A DNA stretch of 34,748 nucleotides from NCBI RefSeq assembly GCF_026125825.1, contig NZ_JAHCKK010000050.1, positions 1 to 34,748 of the forward strand, read 5' to 3'. The DNA comes from Hydrogenophaga sp. Lineage in GTDB: Bacteria; Pseudomonadota; Gammaproteobacteria; Burkholderiales; Burkholderiaceae_C. Positions 8,457 through 16,034 of this stretch are shown in pieces (the stretch's first letter is position 1; each line of letters begins with the position of its first letter). Under the pieces are notes generated by a model that worked only from the letters and a program-made list of their open reading frames with translations, made no database searches and was not told the origin of the DNA. Both the position numbers and the translations under genes were made by a program.

Positions 8457-9910
8457 CGGCGCGTTGCGTGATGGTGCTGGGCACGACCAGCGGCGCCGGC
8501 AAGAGCTGGCTCACCACCGCGCTGTGCCGGCACTACGCGCGCCTGGGGCTCAAGGTCGCGCCGTTCAAGGCGCAGAACATGAGCAACAACGCGCGCGTGG
8601 TCGATGGCGGCGAGATCGGCAGCGCCCAGTACTTTCAGGCGCTCGCGGCCCGCGCCCAGCCTGAGGTGCGCATGAACCCGCTGCTGCTCAAGCCTGAGGC
8701 CGACACGCGCAGCCAGGTGGTGCTGATGGGGCAGGTGAACGACACCCTGTCCGACATGCCCTGGCGGGGGCGCAGCCTGCACGTGTGGCCGCAGATCGCC
8801 GCCGCGCTGGATGCGCTGCGCGAAGAGAACGACGTGGTGGTGATCGAAGGCGCCGGCTCGCCGGCCGAGATCAACCTGCACGCCAGCGACATCGTGAACA
8901 TGCGCGTGGCCCTGCACGCGCAGGCGCGCTGCCTGCTCGTGACCGACATTGACCGGGGCGGCGCCTTCGCCCATCTCTACGGCACCTGGGCCCTGCTGCC
9001 GCCCGAGGAGCGCGCGCTCATCCAGGGTTTCGTGCTCAACAAGTTCCGCGGCGATGCGAGCCTGCTGGCCCCGGCGCCCCAGCAATTGCAGGAACTCACC
9101 GGCGTGCCCACGGTGGCGGTGCTGCCCATGTGGTGGCAGCACGGCTTGCCGGAGGAGGATGGGGTGTTCGACGACCGCTCACGCGCTTCGGGTGCCGTCC
9201 AAAAAACCATTGCGGTGATCGCCTACCCGCGCATCAGCAACCTCGACGAGTTCCAGCCGCTCAAGAACGTGCCCGGTGTGCGCCTGGTGTGGGCGCGCAC
9301 GCCAGCCGAATGCGCCGGGGCCGACTGGATCGTGCTGCCCGGCAGCAAGGCCACGGCCGCCGACCTGGCCTGGCTGCGATCCCAGGGGCTGGACCGTGCC
9401 ATTGCCGCGCATGCCGCCCAGGGCGGCGCGGTGCTGGGCGTGTGCGGGGGTCTGCAGATGCTGGGCGAGGCGCTCATCGACCCTCACGGCATTGACGGCA
9501 ACGCGCCCGGCCTGGGCCTGTTGCCGCTGGTGACACAGTTCGAGCCGCAGAAGACCGTGCGCCGCACGCAGACCCGATTCGGCCACCTCGCCGGGCCGTG
9601 GGCCGCGCTCTCGGACGGGGACGCCGCAGGCTATGAAATCCACCACGGCCAGACCTTGCCACACGCGGCCATGGCCGCCGCTGGCGATGTGGCGCGCGAG
9701 GCGCTGCCCGACGGCCTGGGCTGGCAGAACGCACAGGGCAATGTGCTCGGCGTCTACCTGCACGGCCTGTTTGAAGACCCGCGCGTGCTGCACGCGCTGT
9801 TTGGCGCCACCGTGCCCACGCTGGAGACCGTGTTCGACGGCCTGGCCGATTTCCTCGCCTCCCATATCGAGCCCGGCGTGCTCGACCAACTCATCGCACC
9901 CCGACCATGA
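8453..9910 (+). CDS. cobQ: CobQ/CbiP, cobyric acid synthase
   Basis: A 485-residue glutamine-dependent amidase that amidates four side chains of adenosylcobyrinic a,c-diamide. The N-terminal half is a dethiobiotin synthetase-like ATPase domain with P-loop GTTSGAGKS at residues 10-18 and KAQNMSNNARV just after. The C-terminal half is a class I glutamine amidotransferase domain with nucleophile C331 in GVCGGLQMLG and H437 in YLHGLFED. Length and domain order are normal for the family. Starts and stops overlap the flanking cob genes as ATGA. Confidence 0.96.
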   Translation: MTARCVMVLGTTSGAGKSWLTTALCRHYARLGLKVAPFKAQNMSNNARVVDGGEIGSAQYFQALAARAQPEVRMNPLLLKPEADTRSQVVLMGQVNDTLSDMPWRGRSLHVWPQIAAALDALREENDVVVIEGAGSPAEINLHASDIVNMRVALHAQARCLLVTDIDRGGAFAHLYGTWALLPPEERALIQGFVLNKFRGDASLLAPAPQQLQELTGVPTVAVLPMWWQHGLPEEDGVFDDRSRASGAVQKTIAVIAYPRISNLDEFQPLKNVPGVRLVWARTPAECAGADWIVLPGSKATAADLAWLRSQGLDRAIAAHAAQGGAVLGVCGGLQMLGEALIDPHGIDGNAPGLGLLPLVTQFEPQKTVRRTQTRFGHLAGPWAALSDGDAAGYEIHHGQTLPHAAMAAAGDVAREALPDGLGWQNAQGNVLGVYLHGLFEDPRVLHALFGATVPTLETVFDGLADFLASHIEPGVLDQLIAPRP

Positions 9911-10956
9911 ACCCCATCTCCGACCTCACTCAACCCGAACTGGCCGAGCAGTTGCAGCGCGCGCTGGACAACAAGACCAAGCCCGTGGGCTCGCTGGGCC
10001 GCCTCGAAACCCTGGCGCAGCGCATCGGCCTGATCCTGGGCACCGACCGGCCCGAACTGCGATCGCCGCAAATGCTGGTGTGCGCCGCCGACCATGGCCT
10101 GGCCGCGCGCGGTGTCTCGGCCTACCCGAGCGATGTGACCTGGCAGATGGTGGAGAACTTCCTGGCCGGCGGCGCGGCGGTGAGCGTCCTTGCGCGCCAG
10201 CATGGCATCGGCCTGAACGTGATCGACTGCGGCGTGCGGCACGACTTCGCACCACGCGAAGGCCTGTTCATTCGCAAGGTCGGGCCCGGCACGGCCGACG
10301 CGCTCGACGGCCCGGCCATGAGCGCGGCCCAGTGCGCGCAGGCCATCGAGAACGGGCGTGAGGTGCTGCACGGGCTGCCGGGCAACGCGCTGCTGCTGGG
10401 CGAGATGGGCATCGGCAACACCTCGGCGGCCTCCTTGCTGCTCGCGCGGCTGGCGGGGCTCGATGTGGCCGACGTCACCGGCGCGGGAACCGGCCTGGAC
10501 GCGGCGGCGGTGCAGCGCAAGATCGGCATCTTGCGCGAGGTGCTGGCGCGCCACGCCAGGGCCACGGCACCGCTGGATGCCTTGGCCGCCTTCGGCGGAT
10601 TCGAGATCGCCACGCTCACCGGCGCGGTGTTGCAGGCCGCCGAAGAGCGGCGCGTGATCGTGGTCGATGGCTTCATCGCCACCGCCGCCGTGCTGGTGGC
10701 CGCGCGCCTGCAGCCCCACGTCGTGCAGCGCTGCGTCTTCGCGCACTGCTCGGGCGAGCGTGGCCACGCGCTGATGCTCGCGCACCTCAAGGCCGTGCCA
10801 CTGCTCGACCTGGGCCTGCGGCTGGGCGAAGGCTCGGGCGCCGCGCTGGCCTGGCCGCTGCTCGTGAGTGCCTGCGCGCTGCTGCGCGAGATGGCCAGTT
10901 TCGAATCGGCCGGCGTCTCGCGCAGCGACGAAACGACGGCACCCGCGCGCCACTGA
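9907..10956 (+). CDS. cobT: CobT, nicotinate-nucleotide:dimethylbenzimidazole phosphoribosyltransferase
   Basis: A 349-residue enzyme that makes alpha-ribazole phosphate, the lower ligand of cobalamin. Family segments are KTKPVGSLGRLE, CAADHGLAARGVSAYP, GEMGIGNTSAAS, TGAGTGLD and GEGSGAALAW, the last with the catalytic glutamate E308. The start overlaps the cobQ stop as ATGA and cobS begins 1 nt after its stop. The last 15 or so residues are polar and look like a disordered tail. Confidence 0.96.
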   Translation: MNPISDLTQPELAEQLQRALDNKTKPVGSLGRLETLAQRIGLILGTDRPELRSPQMLVCAADHGLAARGVSAYPSDVTWQMVENFLAGGAAVSVLARQHGIGLNVIDCGVRHDFAPREGLFIRKVGPGTADALDGPAMSAAQCAQAIENGREVLHGLPGNALLLGEMGIGNTSAASLLLARLAGLDVADVTGAGTGLDAAAVQRKIGILREVLARHARATAPLDALAAFGGFEIATLTGAVLQAAEERRVIVVDGFIATAAVLVAARLQPHVVQRCVFAHCSGERGHALMLAHLKAVPLLDLGLRLGEGSGAALAWPLLVSACALLREMASFESAGVSRSDETTAPARH

Positions 10957-10957
10957 G

Positions 10958-11770
10958 ATGCCCGCCTTCATCCGCCACTTTCTGCTCGCCCTGCAGTTCT
11001 TCACCCGCATTCCGGTGACGGGACGGCTGGCCGCCTGGGTGGGTTTCAGCCAGGCCATGCTGCGCGCGAGCGCGGCCCATTTCCCCGGCGTGGGCTGGGT
11101 CGTGGGCGCGCTCACGGCGGCGGTGCTGTGGGGTCTGCTCGCGCTGCTGCCGCCCGTGCCTGCCGCGCTGTGGGTGGCGGTGGTGCTCAGCACCGTGTTC
11201 AGCGTGATGCTCACGGGGGCCTTTCATGAAGACGGCCTGGCCGACCTCGCCGATGGGCTGGGCGGCAGCGCTCAGCGCGAACGCGCGCTGGACATCATGA
11301 AAGACTCGCGCATTGGCAGCTACGGCGCGATTGCGCTGGTGCTGGCGTTGCTCAGCAAAGTGGCGCTGGTCGCGCTGCTGGCGCAGGGCAGCGGGTGGCT
11401 CGCCGTGGTGGCGTTGTTCGCCGCACACGTCACCTCGCGCACCATGCCCCTGTTCATCATCCGCGCGCTGCCCCACGTGGGGGACACGCCGCAGTCCAAA
11501 AGCAAGCCGCTGGCCGAGAGCCTGTCCAACGCGGGCCTGCTTGCCGGTCTGGTCTGGTGGGCGCTGGCCATGGCGCTGGCGTGGTGGCTGCTGCCTGGCG
11601 CCCCCTGGGGGCCCGCGGTGCTGGGCGCGCTGGTCGGCCTGGCCTGGATGGGGCGCCTGCTGCATCGCCGCCTGCAGGGTTTCACCGGCGACGGACTGGG
11701 CGCCACGCAGCAGGTCTGCGAACTGCTGTTCTACCTGGGGCTGGCCTTGTCGCTGCCCGTGCTCGCATGA
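10958..11770 (+). CDS. cobS: CobS, adenosylcobinamide-GDP ribazoletransferase
   Basis: A 270-residue polytopic membrane protein that joins alpha-ribazole (phosphate) to adenosylcobinamide-GDP, the last joining step of B12 assembly. The family motif HEDGLADLADGLGG starts at H90, and MKDSRIGSYG follows at about residue 114. N-terminal FLLALQFFTRIPV is also typical. It has about six hydrophobic segments. The ATG at 10958 is 1 nt after the cobT stop. The frame is open further upstream inside cobT, but those codons are shadow sequence. It overlaps the next gene as ATGA. Confidence 0.94.
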   Translation: MPAFIRHFLLALQFFTRIPVTGRLAAWVGFSQAMLRASAAHFPGVGWVVGALTAAVLWGLLALLPPVPAALWVAVVLSTVFSVMLTGAFHEDGLADLADGLGGSAQRERALDIMKDSRIGSYGAIALVLALLSKVALVALLAQGSGWLAVVALFAAHVTSRTMPLFIIRALPHVGDTPQSKSKPLAESLSNAGLLAGLVWWALAMALAWWLLPGAPWGPAVLGALVGLAWMGRLLHRRLQGFTGDGLGATQQVCELLFYLGLALSLPVLA

Positions 11771-12318
11771 AGCTCTGGCTGCTTCGGCACGCGCCGGTGA
11801 TGCTGGGCCCGGGCCTGTGCTACGGGTCCAGCGATGTGCCGGCCCACGCCGCGCTCACGCGCGAAGCGGCGATGGCGGTATCGCCCCTGCTGCCACCGGG
11901 CACGCCGGTGTGGGTGTCCGGCCTGCTGCGCGCGCAACAGCTGGCGGCTGCGCTGCAGGTCGAGCGCAGCGACCTGGGCGCCGCGCGCATCGACACCCGG
12001 CTCAACGAAATGGACTTTGGCGTCTGGGAACTGCAGCGTTGGGACAGCGTGCCGCCCGATGCCTTCGACGCCTGGATGGCCGATTTTGCGCACCACCGCT
12101 TCGGCGGTGTCGAGAGCACGCAGATGCTGCTTTACCGCGTGGCCGCCGCGCTGGGCGAGTTGCGGCCTGCGCCCAGCACCAACGTGCTCTGGATCACCCA
12201 TGCCGGCGTGATCCGCGCGGTGCGGCACATCCTGAGCAGCGGGGTGCACATCCGCGAAGCGGCCGAGTGGCCCAAGGACGCGCCCGAGCCGGGGGGGTGG
12301 GTGACGGTCGAGCTCTGA
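11767..12318 (+). CDS. cobC: Alpha-ribazole phosphatase-like histidine phosphatase (CobC)
   Basis: A 183-residue histidine phosphatase (phosphoglycerate mutase-like). The catalytic motif is LLRHAP with H8 as the likely phospho-acceptor, an RHA variant of the usual RHG, and the second His is H145 in THAGVIRA. Position at the end of the cob run supports dephosphorylation of alpha-ribazole phosphate or of cobalamin phosphate. NEMDFGVWELQRWD matches the N-E-x-x-F-G-x-W-E region of the family. The link to cobalamin comes from context; the family as a whole is broad. Confidence 0.85.
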   Translation: MKLWLLRHAPVMLGPGLCYGSSDVPAHAALTREAAMAVSPLLPPGTPVWVSGLLRAQQLAAALQVERSDLGAARIDTRLNEMDFGVWELQRWDSVPPDAFDAWMADFAHHRFGGVESTQMLLYRVAAALGELRPAPSTNVLWITHAGVIRAVRHILSSGVHIREAAEWPKDAPEPGGWVTVEL

Positions 12319-12331
12319 GCGGGGCCACGTG

Positions 12332-12835
12332 ATGACGGGCAATGTGTCTCGCGTGACCGAGCTGGAGAGTTACCAGGGCAACGCCGAGGCCGAGACGGTG
12401 GGCCAGTGGGAGATGGGGACCTACACCCAGATTCACCGCCTGCGGGGCATTCCTGAAACGGGCAAGTTCTGGTTCCACGACCTGCAAGACAAGCGGCACC
12501 ACCTGTGGCTGAGCTTCTACCTGCGCGAGCGGGCGGTGAGCGAGGCCGACCTGAGCGAAGTGCGCGCGGCGTTCGACGAACTGTTCCCCGGGCGCACCTT
12601 GGAGGACAACGACGAGCTGCCGGGTGAAGCCGACATGGCGCGGGTGGTGGTGAATGTGAATGAGGACTTCAGCCGCATCACGGCCACCTTGGTCAAGGGC
12701 GATGTGCGCATGCCGCTGCCGGTGGGCAAGACGCAGCACTTCGAGCTGGAGCCGTTCACGCACTGGCCGGGCAACAAGACCGAAGCGATCACGCCCGAGG
12801 CGCGGCACTTGTTTCTGTACGGGCCGCCGGCTTGA
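12332..12835 (+). CDS. Unrecognised soluble protein at the end of the cobalamin run
   Basis: A 167-residue protein that I do not recognise. It begins 13 nt after the cobC stop, with GTG at 12329 directly followed by ATG at 12332. It has no signal peptide or membrane helix and no cysteines. It is acidic, with many aromatic residues (GQWEMG, TGKFWFHDLQD, HHLWLSFYLRER) and a helical stretch around residues 68-85 ending in DELFPGRTLEDNDELPGEAD. Strand-like patterns in the C-terminal half suggest a mixed alpha/beta fold. Codon use matches the neighbours, so it is probably a real gene co-transcribed with cobC. A role in B12 metabolism cannot be claimed from the sequence. Confidence 0.7.
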   Translation: MTGNVSRVTELESYQGNAEAETVGQWEMGTYTQIHRLRGIPETGKFWFHDLQDKRHHLWLSFYLRERAVSEADLSEVRAAFDELFPGRTLEDNDELPGEADMARVVVNVNEDFSRITATLVKGDVRMPLPVGKTQHFELEPFTHWPGNKTEAITPEARHLFLYGPPA

Positions 12836-13029
12836 GCCCTCATCGGACGGTGCTGGGTACCGAGTGCTTGGTGCGCGGCGTGGCCGGAGGGGTGCATCCT
12901 CGAGGTGCCAGCAACGAAGCTCCGCCCCACGTCTGCTTTGAAGGCCCCTTGCCAGAACATGCTGCACCTCACACCCAAGGCCTGTATCGGAACGAAGCCA
13001 CCGACAGCGTTGAATCCGACGATCGATGG
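12836..13029. other. Convergent spacer without a recognisable gene
   Basis: About 190 nt between two convergent genes. It contains a 7-bp inverted repeat, GAGGTGC at 12902-12908 and GCACCTC at 12964-12970, and two copies of AACGAAGC. I see no T-tract terminator and no credible coding frame. It might be a decayed or dispersed intergenic element. Confidence 0.4.
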
Positions 13030-13842
13030 CTACAGCCCCAGCCAGCCCAGCAGCTCGCGCAGCTTCTTCTCTGCGCTGGTGTCAAAGGCCTGGATGCCCA
13101 CGCTCTTGAGCACGGCCTGGCCGGCCTCGCTCTCCGGCAGGGCGCGCAGGGCCTTTTGCATGGCCTCGATCTGGGCCGGGGTGAACTCGCGGTCGACGAT
13201 CAGCGGAAAGTAGGGCTGGGACACACTGGTGTGCAGCACGCGGTGGCCGCTCTTGTCCAGCGACTTGGCCACGCCCGAGTAGGAGGCCACGCCACCCACG
13301 TCGGCGAATTTGTTGGTGAGGTAGAACGGCACCGCGCCTTGTTCGCGCACGCGCTGGACGTTCTCCTTGGCGATGTCGATGCCCGCGTCGCGCAGGGCCG
13401 AGGCGCAGAACTTGGCCATGTAGGCCGCCGGCTCGGGCAGCACCAGGCGCTTGCCCTTGATGTCGGCCACCGTTTTGTAGGTCGACTCCTTGGGCACGAC
13501 GATCAGGCACTGCCCATCGGGTTTGGCCGAGGCCACGTATTGGTAGCCGTAGTCGCGCATGCCCCGCGCCGGGAAGTCGCTGGGGCGCGCCATCGCCAGG
13601 GCGAACCGCCGCTCCTTCATGCCTTCCTCGAGCGACGAGAACTCGCGGATGAACACCACGTTCACCTTCTGGTTGATGCTCTTGCCAATCACATCCGCCA
13701 GTCCCTGGTACTTGGCGATCACGCGCGCGTGGTCGGTCCCGCCCGAGGTGCCTTCGCTGATGGCCAGGATCAGGTCTTTGGCCTGTGCCGTTCCCGCGCA
13801 CAGCGACAAAGCCAGCAGGCTGCGGGCAAACAATGTTTTCAT
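13030..13842 (-). CDS. PhnD-like periplasmic phosphonate/phosphite-type binding protein
   Basis: A 270-residue exported protein of the PhnD/PtxB-like substrate-binding family. The signal peptide MKTLFARSLLALSLCAGTAQA is followed by a likely cleavage site before KDLILAISEGTSGG. The segments RPSDFPARGMRDYGYQYVAS and KGKRLVLPEPAAYMAKFCA match the hinge and ligand-facing parts of these proteins. In the family the ligand is phosphonate, phosphite or another oxyanion; here it is unknown. No ATPase or permease gene is next to it, so it is an orphan binding protein. AGGGGA lies about 9 nt before the ATG. It follows nth on the same strand after 118 nt. Confidence 0.8.
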   Translation of the reverse strand: MKTLFARSLLALSLCAGTAQAKDLILAISEGTSGGTDHARVIAKYQGLADVIGKSINQKVNVVFIREFSSLEEGMKERRFALAMARPSDFPARGMRDYGYQYVASAKPDGQCLIVVPKESTYKTVADIKGKRLVLPEPAAYMAKFCASALRDAGIDIAKENVQRVREQGAVPFYLTNKFADVGGVASYSGVAKSLDKSGHRVLHTSVSQPYFPLIVDREFTPAQIEAMQKALRALPESEAGQAVLKSVGIQAFDTSAEKKLRELLGWLGL

Positions 13843-13960
13843 TCTGAGTGTCCCCTGGATGCAAAGAATCCATCGTAGATGCACCAAAGGTGTGCATCCG
13901 GTTCCCGGCGACGAACGCGACACTCCGCGCCCCTGGACGGCAGGGTGCCCTGCGCCCGGC

Positions 13961-14599
13961 TCAAAGGGAGAGGGTTTTGTCCTTGAAGTCGCAATAGGCC
14001 ATCACCGCGCAGCGCGGGCACAGCGGCTTGCGCGCTTGGCACACGTAGCGCCCGTGCAGGATGAGCCAATGGTGCGAGTCCACCGCGTAGGCGGGCGGCA
14101 CGCGCTTCATCAGCTGCAGCTCCACCGCCAGCGGCGTCTTGCCCGGCGCCAGGCCGGTCCGGTTGCTCACGCGGAAGATGTGCGTGTCCACCGCCATGGT
14201 GGGTTCGCCGAAGGCCACGTTGAGCACCACGTTGGCCGTCTTGCGGCCCACGCCGGGCAGGGCTTCGAGCGCCTCGCGCGTGCCGGGCACCTCGCCGCCG
14301 TGCTGTTCCACCAGCATGCGGCAGGTCTGCATCAGGTGTTTGGCTTTGCTGCGGTACAGGCCGATGGTCTTGATGTAGCTCTCCAGCCCTTCGAGCCCGA
14401 GGTCGAGGATGGCCTGCGGCGTGTTCGCCACCGGGAACAGTTTGCGCGTGGCCTTGTTGACGCCCACGTCGGTGGCCTGGGCCGAGAGCAGCACGGCGGT
14501 GAGCAGTTCGAACACGCTGGTGTATTCGAGCTCGGTCTGCGGGGTCGGGTTGGCGGCCTGGAGCGTGGCGAAAAAAGCTTCGATCTGGGTGGGCGTCAT
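13961..14599 (-). CDS. nth: Endonuclease III (DNA glycosylase/AP lyase)
   Basis: A 212-residue base-excision repair enzyme that removes oxidised pyrimidines and nicks abasic sites. The helix-hairpin-helix LPGVGRKTANVVL carries the catalytic lysine K120 and the catalytic aspartate is D138 in VDTHIFRVSNR. The [4Fe-4S] loop has C187, C194, C197 and C203 (C-X6-C-X2-C-X5-C). These numbers match the Escherichia coli enzyme. It starts 21 nt downstream of the LysR gene on the same strand, so the two may share a transcript. Confidence 0.97.
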   Translation of the reverse strand: MTPTQIEAFFATLQAANPTPQTELEYTSVFELLTAVLLSAQATDVGVNKATRKLFPVANTPQAILDLGLEGLESYIKTIGLYRSKAKHLMQTCRMLVEQHGGEVPGTREALEALPGVGRKTANVVLNVAFGEPTMAVDTHIFRVSNRTGLAPGKTPLAVELQLMKRVPPAYAVDSHHWLILHGRYVCQARKPLCPRCAVMAYCDFKDKTLSL

Positions 14600-14620
14600 G
14601 GGCTGGGATTCTCGCTCAGC

Positions 14621-15565
14621 TCAGGCGCGCTCGGCCTCGGCGCGCAGCCAGTTCGCGAAGTCCAGCGCGTCGGGGTTGTCGTGCGCGTGGGGTGCCACTT
14701 CCACGTAGTAGCCCCGGCGCGTGGCCGCGCCGCCGCTGCGAAACGGCGCGACCAGTTTGCGTTCGTCCACCAGCGACTGCAGCAGCGGCAGCCGGCCGAT
14801 CACCACGCCTTGCCCTGCCACGGCGGCGGCCACCGCGTCGGCGTACTGGGTGAAGTGCATGGTGTTCTTCATGCGCATGTCGTGCAGGCCCATCACCTGA
14901 AACCAGGGGTCCCAGTCGGAGGTGAGGGCATGGCCGGCCGGCTTCTCCACGGTCAGCAGCGTGTGGCGGGCCAGGTCGGCGGGTTGGCGCAACGGGGCTT
15001 CCTTGTGGCGCAACAGCGCGGGTGAGCACAGCGGCTGCACCACCTCTTCGAACAGCGCCTGCCCGCGCCCCAGGCTGGAGGGCACGAAGCGCACCGCCAC
15101 GTCGAGCCGGTGGCGCTCCAGGTCCATGATGTCCATGGAGGCCGAGATGCGCACGTCCACCTGCGGGTGGCTGGCCGCGAAGCGCGCGAGCCGGGGGATG
15201 AGCCAGAGCGAGGCGAAGCCGTGCGTGCAGGTCATGGCGACCTGGCGCAGGCGCGGGCCGGGCCTCACGCGCGCCGAGGCGTCGCGCAGTCGCTCCAGCG
15301 CATCGCGCGTGGCCCGCTGCATCACCTCGCCAGCTTCGGTCAACACCAGCGCGCGGTGCCGCCGCTCGAACAGCGGCGTGCCCAGGCTGTCTTCCAGCAG
15401 CTGGATCTGCCGGCTCACGGCCGATTGCGTGAGGTTGAGTTCCTGCGCCGCCAGCGTGAAGCTCAGCGCGCGCGCCGCGGCGTCGAAGCAGGGCAGCAGG
15501 TCCAGCCGCAGCATCTGCGAGCGCGCAAGCGGCTCGGTGGCGGGTTTCACATTCTTGAATGGCAT
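14621..15565 (-). CDS. LysR-family transcriptional regulator (GcvA-like)
   Basis: A regulator of about 314 residues. The N-terminal winged helix-turn-helix includes FDAAARALSFTLAAQELNLT and QSAVSRQIQLLEDSLG, followed by the substrate-binding domain, with segments such as HGFASLWLIPRLARF and DVAVRF similar to GcvA-type regulators. The start is uncertain: ATGs lie at 15574, 15565 and 15514, and none has a strong Shine-Dalgarno. It is divergent from a DUF2917 gene across an 83-nt promoter region, the common arrangement for LysR regulators and their target. The effector cannot be named. Confidence 0.88.
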   Translation of the reverse strand: MPFKNVKPATEPLARSQMLRLDLLPCFDAAARALSFTLAAQELNLTQSAVSRQIQLLEDSLGTPLFERRHRALVLTEAGEVMQRATRDALERLRDASARVRPGPRLRQVAMTCTHGFASLWLIPRLARFAASHPQVDVRISASMDIMDLERHRLDVAVRFVPSSLGRGQALFEEVVQPLCSPALLRHKEAPLRQPADLARHTLLTVEKPAGHALTSDWDPWFQVMGLHDMRMKNTMHFTQYADAVAAAVAGQGVVIGRLPLLQSLVDERKLVAPFRSGGAATRRGYYVEVAPHAHDNPDALDFANWLRAEAERA

Positions 15566-15587
15566 GCGAAGCATTCGAAATGAACGT

Positions 15588-15616
15588 TTGTCCAGTATAG
15601 GGCGGCTCCGTACAGT
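15588..15616 (+). promoter_or_regulatory. Possible sigma-70 promoter for the DUF2917 gene
   Basis: TTGTCC at 15588-15593 and TACAGT at 15611-15616 are 17 nt apart, each matching the consensus at four of six positions, and lie 32 nt before the DUF2917 start. On the opposite strand TATACT (15594-15599 region) could serve the LysR gene. The shared gap is where a LysR operator would be expected. Assigned by eye only. Confidence 0.3.
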
Positions 15617-15648
15617 CATGCACATCCCTGATGCGAAAGGAGCCTTCC

Positions 15649-15954
15649 ATGACAACCGACATCCTCACCGTGGACCTGAACATGCCCCACCGGGCGGTGA
15701 AGGCCATTCCCTCGGGCGCTTTGCGCCTGGTCTGCCGCGAAGGCATCGTCTGGATCACGCTGGACCACGACCAGCAGGATGTGATCCTGAACGCGGGCGA
15801 TCATTTCGTCGCCCAACCCCACCACCGCGTGATCGCCTACGCCTTGCAGGCCGCCGTGCTGCGGCTGGAGCCCGTGCCTTGTGCGCGGCGAGCCACCGCC
15901 TCGCGCTGGAACTGGCTGCCGCGGCGCCGCCCGCGCGCCCTGGCCGCGGCCTGA
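15649..15954 (+). CDS. DUF2917 family protein
   Basis: A 101-residue protein of the DUF2917 family, common in Burkholderiales and often beside a LysR gene. It has a small beta-rich, cupin-like pattern: GALRLVCREGIVWITLDHDQQDVILNAG (read as strands, residues about 23-50), then HFVAQPHHRVIAYAL. The C-terminal 25 residues are Arg/Pro/Trp-rich. AAAGGAG is well placed before the ATG. Its function is unknown. It is probably controlled by the divergent LysR regulator; this is inference from the arrangement. Confidence 0.8.
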   Translation: MTTDILTVDLNMPHRAVKAIPSGALRLVCREGIVWITLDHDQQDVILNAGDHFVAQPHHRVIAYALQAAVLRLEPVPCARRATASRWNWLPRRRPRALAAA

Positions 15955-15995
15955 GGAGGTCGGGGGAGGGCGCCCCACGCCGGTGCGCGAGAATG

Positions 15996-16019
15996 GAGGT
16001 CGTTGTCCATCACGACCTC
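15996..16019 (+). promoter_or_regulatory. Inverted repeat upstream of the aminotransferase
   Basis: GAGGTCGT at 15996-16003 and ACGACCTC at 16012-16019 form a perfect 8-bp inverted repeat with an 8-nt spacer, ending 15 nt before the aminotransferase ATG. It may be an operator or a leader hairpin close to the ribosome binding region. No regulator can be assigned. Confidence 0.4.
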
Positions 16020-16034
16020 ACGGAAACCGCCACC

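Noticed and set aside
12517-12978. Minus-strand open frame across the convergent spacer
   Set aside because: It overlaps the unknown cob-linked gene and has no ribosome binding site or recognisable domain; the spacer part may be a decayed repeat.
12832-13878. Plus-strand open frame across the PhnD-like gene
   Set aside because: It is antisense to a protein with signal peptide and conserved motifs, and its own translation shows no family signal.
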